Translations under genes and position numbers: made by a program
Shown here: piece after piece, positions 57,029 through 64,000 of the stretch
How positions within the stretch are numbered: position 1 is the first letter of the stretch
Layout: each line of letters opens with the position of its first letter
The notes under the pieces: model-generated
What the model saw: the letters and a program-made list of their open reading frames with translations, nothing else
Database searches by the model: none
What the model was told of the DNA's origin: nothing
Assembly: GCA_026936325.1 (NCBI GenBank)
Contig: JAPTHN010000115.1
Coordinates: 682,001-746,000, forward strand
DNA length: 64,000 bases
Reading direction: 5' to 3'
Origin: Platynereis dumerilii
Lineage: Eukaryota; Annelida; Polychaeta; Phyllodocida; Nereididae

Positions 57029-60000
57029 TTATTGTACCGGAATGTATATAACACAGTCCATAATTTTAGAAAAACTTGAATGATTTGTGGTGTTCCCGTG
57101 TTTGAAGTAATTGCAGCCATCTGTTCCTTGACACGTTCTGATGCAGTTCATGAGACTCATACGACCCAACTCAGTTTTCTTGTAGTCGTAACCCAAAAGT
57201 TCATATTCCTGATTGATCAATGCAGTGCATCCCTGTGCTTCTGTCAGTTTCATAACTTGCTCATCTGGAACATAAAACAGATTATATCTTAGATTTAAAA
57301 TTTTTTTTTTTCACTTTAGGGCAACATCATTTTGAAAAAAAACTAATACCTATATTTTTCTAGATTTCAGGCTGAGAAAACCACTGTCCCAATTCACCCC
57401 TCACTTTGGGGTGAATCGGGACAGAGACTAATCTAAATAACTAGTCCTTTCTACCCTGTTTTATAGATTTATAATTATGAATAAACATTAGAAAACATGT
57501 TTAGCGCCCAAAAAGTCACTCTTACTAAAATGTGAAGTCTATTATGTGTAGAATATTCACTTTTCAACAAAATGTAATAAATCACTGTAAATTGACAAAA
57601 ATGTTGTTATCTGCTAATTTTACAAGTGATGAATAAACTTGGACTAAATGCACAACAAATGATCCCAAATTCAACAATTTAAACACAAAATCCATGAAAA
57701 TAAGGTGATTTGAAAATTAGTAAGACTTTTCTGGCCAGCTCCGTAATGGGGGCCGTCCACTAGGGCCAGGACAAGACCAGGAACCATCAGGAAAGTGAAA
57801 TTGACAATTCCCCATCCCTTCAGGACATTGTCCTGGTCTTCCTGAAGCCTTCCTCATGCTGTCCTTGTCTTTCCTGAACCCTTCCTGGTGCTTCAGCGCC
57901 TTCAGCAGAGGCAAAAATTACAGCGTCCAAATTTTGCTCCAGAGCAAAATTTGGACGCTGAAATTGATTTCCTGGTACCCTCAGCGACTTGTCCTTGTTG
58001 TCCTGACCTTGTCCTGAAGGCTTCCTGGCTTTCCTGAACCCTTCAGGAACCCTTCATCATCTTCTTGAAGCTGTCCTGGACCCTTCTGCGCTGCTGACAG
58101 CTTCAGGAATGTTCAGGAAGGCTTGCTGAAGGTATGCTGAAGGCGCTGAAGGCATGCTGAAGGCACGATGAAGTATTGTGGAACTAATGCTGAAACTACC
58201 AAGAAGCTATTAGGAACGGTGAGGAACATCGGGAAGCCTTGCAGACAGCTCGCTGAAGGTGTTAGGACAGCGCAGACAGCATGCAGAATGTGTCAGGAAG
58301 GTGCAGACAACACGCAGAAGGTCCCAATAAAGCACTGAAATATGTGCAAAATGGCTAAGAACAAGATGTCATGTCAAGAAATATTAGACAAAATGGCATT
58401 CAATCTGCCACCAAATAAATTTCCTCATGCTGTCTGGAGGGCTTCCTAATTGTCCTGTCCCATGTTTTTACCCTTCCTGAAGTGTTCTGCACCCTGTCTG
58501 CAGACAGAATGCAGAAGGTCTCAGGAATGGAGCATCTGATGCTGAAGATACGCTGAAATGGCCAAATTCGCTTCCCCAACCCTTCCTGGTCTTGTCCTGG
58601 CCCAAGTGGACACCTGGTCTAACTCTGCCATTCACTTGGATCCGAACCCATGACTAATCAGACAAAATATCACATCTCAGCAACTTCTTTGGTCTCTTAA
58701 AACTGTTTAAATCGATTTGGATTATAAAATCTTTATGTTTCTGCCTTTATTTGAATAAATTCAGATATTATATCACAACATTTTTTTATCAGGTTCCAAA
58801 AGTGCATATTTATCACAATTCTGGCAAAGTTTGACACTCCCATAGCATTTCTTCAAGATAAAAATAATTTTGCAGCATGGTAGTACCGCGTCCAACATTA
58901 TTTTATGACATTACATCACTGATATAGTTTCTTGAGTTATTATTGGGGGCCGAAAATTACACTTAAATAACTCTTAAACTGAAAGTGCATTAGTGCTTGT
59001 TGAATATAGTCAGTGCAAATGTACCTAAGTTTGTGATTTTTTCCATAATTGACCACAACTATATACTTGAAGTTTTGTGAGAATTTTGTGTCTGTATCTT
59101 TTATAGTTTTTTTGTTATAAGCAAAGTTTTGACCAGCTTTTGAAAATGTAAATTCTGCAGGGCAATGTTTAAGGTGCTGCAGCTCCTTGGCGCCTGCAGG
59201 TAAAATCGTTAAAATCCATATGAATCATTATTGGAATATATACTAAAGCCGTGCAAAAAATCAAGTCCCTGCAACAAGTAGAAGTGGTTGCTTTTTGAAG
59301 ATAAAAATAATTTCCTGGCTTGTCCCGATTCACCCCAGTGTCCCTATTCACCCCATATTACGGTAATACTCAAAATACTTTTATATGAATTTAAGTACAT
59401 CAAACTAGCTGCCTTCGGGTAGATTAGGTCGGGGCATGCGGCCCCCCTTAACTTCGAGGTGCGATTTGACCTACATTTTATGGGCGATTATTTGAATGCT
59501 TATGCTGTCAGGAAGGGATCACTTGACTCTACTAATAACTAGTGAAACAAATGTCTACCACATTTAATAAAGGAGTTACGGCCATTTTTGTAAAATAATT
59601 AAAATGGCCTTCTTACCCCACCCATCGGGCAAGAAGCCCCCCTTTTATAATCCTATGGCAATTTTTTTTTGTGAGCGCATTCAGCCTAAAAGTTATTTCT
59701 TGGGGTTCTTATATCATTTTTAAGGCATTCTATTCACTTTTTTTGAATTTCAGAATTTTTCTGCTCATGCTTTTATTTTTTAATATTTTTTGCCCTATTT
59801 CAATTTCGGGCCAATTTTTTTCTATTTTAATTAGCTATTCTATCATAATTTAAGGTAGAGTACACATTATTAAGGTGGCTCGCTACCCACGAAATTACGT
59901 CACCTGCACATATTCACGCGCAGCCAGGCAGGCCCTATCTATCGTAACGTCACCACTCTGCTGACACTGTTCAAGATCTTTTTTTAATTTTAAGAATTTC

Positions 60001-62944
60001 ATGCGTCGGCCGCTTCGTTTGCAATTTGCGCCACTTCTATTGGGGTTAGAGACTTCTCGTTTGGAGCATTAGATGCGCAATGAAGAGTACTACATACAGC
60101 CGAAGATTCAACTTGATACTCAAAACAGAAAATTTTTACAGGGGATTTTCGGCAAGCAGGTCTAATTTCTCAAAAATGACTTTGAGATACAAATACATTT
60201 TTATATCAAAATCCATTGCGGTAGGAAACCTTCTCTTATGCTTTTTATTGATCCTCATAATATTTGGAAATAAATGACAAAGAAATGAGAAATCCTATAC
60301 AGCCAATTTTTTTTTGCGCCATGCCCTGTCAGCGTGCCCCGGCGGTCCGGCGTCGGCCCGGCGTCGGTCCGATGTCAGCAGCATCGGAACGGCTTTGGGC
60401 CGACGTTGGGCCACCGAGGCACGCTGATAGGGTGGTTTATGAAAAAAGCTAAAATTGTCAAAATCAATATTTTTACTCCGAGCCCCTTGGAAAGCCCTTT
60501 AAACTACATATATCTCTTTGAAATTATAATCAGCTTTTCCATAAAAGTGTCTTCTTTAATTTCATCCTTCATTGCATAATATGGGATGCATGACCACTGA
60601 ATGGCAGGGCAAACTTCACAGTCAAAAAGTTAAGAAAAAATTTTAGCTTTTCAGTTATGCGTGAACTCACTTTCTTGTATCTAACCTCAATTATTATGTA
60701 AAAAAGGCTGGTTGCGACCACTTGTTTTTTCATATCCTTGCTATAAACTATATTTGGGATCATTCTAAACTATTTTTAAGAAATCCTATCTCAGAAAGTT
60801 CATGAGTATCGAGCCACCATAAATGGTTCCTGAAGCAGCTTCGACCCCCCAGTGAAGGGGGCCTCATGCCCCATATCATGTGGGGCCTCTCGCCCCAAAC
60901 CCACATATTTTAATTTCACCTCTATATTTTGAACTAAAAGGCAAAAAACTGATTCAAATCATATTAACCATGCAAATTTTTTTGTTTCTTTAATTTCTAC
61001 TATGGTTTGGTGCTGTTTGCCCTGAAAATTTGTGACGTCACCTAAAACGCCTCTAGCGTCAATCCTATCAATAGATAAATGCACCAAAAATGTAAGTTTG
61101 GATATAACCCTGGGGGGGCCTCTCACCTAACCCGGGCTTCTTGCCCCGACCTACTCTATGTCATTTACTTCCTCACACTACTGTATTTTCCATAGTAATA
61201 GAGGTACTTACATATAAAAATACATTAATCTCTCACTTTAAGAAGTATTCATAGTAATGGTTTCATACATTGTCAAAAAATTGTGTCTTAATTTACCAGA
61301 ATTCGACAAAGTTGCTGCAATAATTGAAGGAATTTTAGTGCATAATTTTAGGTCAGCATCAAAGTAGCTGCCTTCGGGAATGTTATTTAGTTCCTCACAC
61401 TGTTAATTTTTCCATAGTAATAGAAATACATCTAAAAAAACATTAATCTCTCACTTTAAGAAGCTATGGTAGTTATGGTTTCATGCATCGTCAAAAAATT
61501 GTCTCTTAATTTGCCAGAATTCGATCAAGTTGCCGCAATAATTTATACACAAAAATATGATAACGTGACCTATCTGAATAAAAATATACATACTTTGAGG
61601 ACAAGGCAGATCATCCAGTGACACATCATTCCAGTGTGTTCCAAAGCATTGATCTCGCACCACTGTGATTGTTGTGTTTCGTTTTGCCCAGCAAATGTTT
61701 GCATCACAAGGAATTGGATTGTTCGTCATGCTAATCCTCAGGCTTGTGCAAGTTGCACCACGGCAGTGATGGTAGGCATTTCCAATTCTTGTCAGCTTGT
61801 TTTGGGAAATCCTAAGGTTCCAAAATTCTGGCATGTATTTGATTGTACTCATATCAAAGCTAGTAATTTGATTGGTATCCAAAAGTAACTCTTTTAGTCC
61901 TGTTGCATTAGCAAATATTTCCGCTGGTACATCACCAATTAATTTACTGCCCCTTGCATCCAGGTATTCAAGAGACGGACCAAAATACTTTACAAAATCC
62001 AGAGTAGTTATGGAGGTTTCATACAAGCTGACATGCTTAAGAGCGATACAGCCATTGAAATAGTCAATCGGTACAAATGTGATATTTCTGTTAGAACTGA
62101 GCCGCATTTTTGTAAGTGAATTCTTAGCTCCATTTAGGTTTGGCATGTGATTTAAACTATTTTTATCAATGTTGAAATCCAACAACTGGTGGTTATTGAT
62201 GAAGCTGTTATTTGGGATGCTTTGAATTTTGTTGTTTATGAGCTGTAAATACATCAAGTTGGGAATGAAAGAAATGCTTGGCATATAAATTAACAAGTTA
62301 TGATTCAGGAACAGATTAATTAGCACAGGCAATTTCAGGACACCATCTACATGCTTCATATTATTGGAACTTATACTGAGATATCCCATTCTAATGCATC
62401 CATCCAGTTTTGCTGCATCAAGTACTTCTATGTTATTCATATTCAAAGTCAGTCTGTCAAGAGATTGGGCTGATTTTGTAACATTTGGTACTGATGTGAT
62501 TTGGTTGTGGTCTAATTCAAATCTGAATAGTTTGGAATAGTTCAGTACATGATCCCATGTAGCATTTGAAATCTGACAATTCCACATTACAAGATATTGC
62601 AGTGAGCTGTCAATTCCTGCGAAAAATGGGACAGTTTTGATTGGATTGGATGAGAGGTCCAGATAACTCATACTCGTGTTGTCAAAAGCAGTTAGAGCGA
62701 TACTACTGATGTTGTTTCCTTTCAATTCAAGGGTCGTCAATTGATTCAAGAGGGAGAAATCCGTATCGCTTATGGTTGTCAAAGCATTATCTTTGAGATG
62801 GACCTTTTGTGTCGTCACAGGAATATCAGTCGGTATGGAAGTCAGGCCAGCATTATTTTTCTGATATGTAGAAGCCCCTGTCTCAGCAATGACACCAATC
62901 AGGAATACCAGGTTCACAAGCAGTATCAGGCTCCCAATTGACAT
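57029..62944 (-). CDS. Secreted LRR-PAN/apple domain protein, copy 5 (intact)
   Basis: Minus strand. Coding exons 62,944-61,594 (exon from 62,955 after TTTTTTACAG; donor CAAA before GTATGT) and 57,264-57,029 (after ATGTTCCAG), phase 1, 528 residues. Signal peptide LILLVNLVFLIGVIAETGAS; about 14 LRRs; cap cysteines HCRGATC, NPIPCDANICW, RDQC, LPCP; PAN-like domain CTALIN, NCIRTCQGTDGCNYFKHG, DCVIY. Full length, no breaks. The 4.3-kb intron contains several nested repeat elements, and LINE-derived sequence begins about 43 nt after the stop, so the 3' UTR is probably partly LINE. Inverted relative to the other four copies. Likely secreted; ligand unknown. Confidence 0.85.
57384..57424. repeat. 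41-bp palindrome CTGTCCCAATTCACCCC...
   Basis: CTGTCCCAATTCACCCC mirrors GGGGTGAATCGGGACAG around a 7-bp loop. The same word (TGTCCCGATTCACCCC) appears at 59,323, then TGTCCCTATTCACCCC; the two sites may be the ends of one larger intronic element. Confidence 0.7.
57755..58611. mobile_element. GC-rich inverted-repeat element, 857 bp, in the intron of copy 5
   Basis: GTCCACTAGGGCCAGGACAA at the left mirrors TTGTCCTGGCCCAAGTGGAC at the right. The interior is dense in CTTCAGGA, CTTCCTG and GCTGAAGG words in both orientations, much richer in GC than the flanks. No transposase and no clear target duplication. Confidence 0.7.
57921..57960. repeat. 40-bp almost perfect palindrome
   Basis: CAGCGTCCAAATTTTGCTC, then CA, then GAGCAAAATTTGGACGCTG: 19-bp arms with a 2-base centre and no mismatch. 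Lies inside the GC-rich element. Confidence 0.95.
59874..60818. mobile_element. Inner inverted-repeat element (GGTGGCTCG ends)
   Basis: GGTGGCTCGCTACCCACGAA mirrors TTCATGAGTATCGAGCCACC. It lies inside the TA-flanked element and contains the 109-bp hairpin element. Exact ends and target duplication are uncertain. Confidence 0.55.
60324..60432. mobile_element. 109-bp GC-rich hairpin mini-element, copy 2
   Basis: Same length and fold as 10,308-10,416, with about six substitutions. Flanked by TG on both sides (CATG and TGGT), a 2-bp duplication as at the first site (AA). Confidence 0.85.
61159..61545. repeat. Tandem duplication, about 220-bp unit, two copies, spanning the exon end of copy 5
   Basis: TTCCTCACACT, CATAGTAATAGA, TCTCTCACTTTAAGAAG and CAGAATTCGA occur in the same order from 61,164 and from 61,390. 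The first unit was split by the 1.7-kb element. Confidence 0.75.
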
Positions 62945-63271
62945 GTTGGTATTACCTGTAAAAAAGTGTAATAAGTAATTCCATTTACTGCCATTTCAGA
63001 TGCAGTGCAGTCCAAGAAACGATCTGATTTTCCAAGTACATGTACATGCGCACATATTATTCTTGTTAGTCAGGTAACAATTATGCTCTTTAAACTTTCC
63101 CTTTCCACGTAGAATTTAAAAATTATCTTGAACACTCAGTTGCAATTGAATGTTTATTATGGTGCATTATTTACCCCATAAGTAATACAGGAAGTCCTGT
63201 AAAGTTAAACAACCTCAATGAGAAATATGATAAATTAGCATAAGTGGCTCTGTAGCAGTCTTTGTACATAC

Positions 63272-63409
63272 CTGTGAAATTCGTAAGGCAAAGAACGCCA
63301 AGGGCCAGGAGGCAGGAAACAATATCCAGAAAGCGTTTGGCTCGTCCAGAGAAGTGTTTAGCTTGTCCTTCTTTCAAGCTGCGACTACGAGCAGACAGTG
63401 ATGGGGAGC
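63272..63409 (-). other. Upstream exon of LRR-PAN copy 5, dispanin-like open frame
   Basis: Minus strand, between CAATTCAG (acceptor-like) and the donor CACAG before GTATGT. The whole exon is open in the frame that joins the LRR exon in phase: SPSLSARSRSLKEGQAKHF, then SGRAKRFLDIVSCLLALG, then VLCLTNFT. The SxxSR...GQ...AK pattern before a hydrophobic helix resembles the second half of CD225/dispanin domains. No in-frame ATG lies within the exon, so translation would need a further upstream exon, probably beyond 63.4 kb. May be functional coding sequence or 5' UTR. Confidence 0.45.
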
Positions 63410-64000
63410 CTGAATTGAGAGGAAGTTCCTCTTTGGAAATGTCACATCAATAAGACATAATTTTTAGGCGAAATGCCATGTGAACAGAAGACACTTTTTT
63501 TAGGTTTCAGAATTGTAATAAACTGTCATGAAAAGAAAGTCGAATTTACGTATATATGTATATTGAGAAATGAAACCGGCACAGTATTTCAAGCTAAAAT
63601 GATTTGTACATCCATAAAGACATGCATGTCTCTTTTCAGCCCAAAATTGGAAAAAACGTTCTAACTTGCCAGTGGGTTTCAAAGAACACATGCAGCCTAG
63701 TGACATTTTAACATTTTTATTAGGGCGCTCTCTGCTAAGAGAGCTCCCTGTTGTTACTGAAATCCTGAAGAATCTTGTGGGTCGATTTATGGGCAAATTA
63801 CAGCTCCAATTTACTTCAAATCTTCACACATTGCATTATATCAGCCAAGTATGGATTGATCAACTTTACAGGGACATGCATATAGTTTAAATACCATTTT
63901 AGAGACCCAGGAAAACCACCCCAGAAAAACTTGAAAGAGGGAGTCCTGTGATGTCATTCAGGGGGTTTCCCACCCCAGATCACTGAGAATTTGTCAAAAC
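63410..64000. other. Sequence upstream of copy 5, nothing recognised
   Basis: Shares ATGTCTTATTGATGTGACAT with the copy 4 upstream region. No further exon could be identified before the window ends. Confidence 0.4.

Larger units (their letters stand above)
59422..61156. mobile_element. TA-flanked inverted-repeat element, 1.7 kb, in the intron of copy 5
   Basis: GATTAGGTCGGGGCA at the left mirrors TGCCCCGACCTACTC at the right, with TA outside both ends (59,420-59,421; 61,157-61,158). It splits the word CTGCCTTCGGG from the sequence that follows it in an undisturbed neighbour at 61,368. Carries G- and C-runs near the ends and two further elements inside. No transposase. Confidence 0.65.

Overview
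This is animal nuclear DNA: AT-rich, intron-bearing and packed with transposable elements. CR1/L2-type and other APE-type LINEs, a Penelope-like element, tRNA-derived SINEs, many short inverted-repeat elements and long (ATCT)n microsatellites sit around one multigene family. The repertoire suggests a marine invertebrate; I cannot name the species or phylum from the sequence alone. There are no bacterial operons, no CRISPR array and no standard tRNA or rRNA gene.

The host genes form a cluster of five copies of one family. Each copy has an upstream exon of about 105-140 nt, a very large exon encoding a signal peptide, about 14 leucine-rich repeats (LRRs) and a cysteine-rich LRR cap, and a small last exon encoding a PAN/apple-like domain. 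Exon phases and splice sites match between copies. Copies 1 (16.5-18.6 kb, +), 3 (33.2-37.9 kb, +) and 5 (63.4-57.0 kb, -) look functional. Copy 2 (21.5-30.7 kb, +) is broken by a LINE in its intron, an LTR-type element in its LRR exon and a third element that cuts it off. Copy 4 (45.2-48.5 kb, +) is a pseudogene with an intact last exon. The upstream exon keeps a hydrophobic reading frame in phase with the LRR exon in three copies and still recognisable in a fourth, so the ancestral protein may have begun further upstream than the obvious ATG.

Region by region: 0-16 kb is repeats only (microsatellites, a fold-back element at 2.2-3.6 kb, a G-rich/C-rich minisatellite at 4.9-6.6 kb, LINE relics at 10-13.3 kb, palindromic elements at 13.8-15 kb, a SINE at 15.3 kb). 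16-38 kb holds copies 1-3 with insertions. 38-45 kb is intergenic and contains a nested set of elements, including a Penelope-like element. 45-49 kb holds copy 4. 49-57 kb is intergenic with SINE, LINE and inverted-repeat elements. 57-64 kb holds copy 5 on the minus strand, with a 4.3-kb intron full of nested elements.

The most interesting items are the LRR-PAN cluster with its in-phase hydrophobic upstream exon; an array of small hairpins with compensating stem changes in the 3' part of the LTR-type element; a 109-bp GC-rich hairpin element present twice, once in frame inside a reverse transcriptase; and the nested element built of about 160-bp modules. No expressed products can be confirmed from DNA alone.
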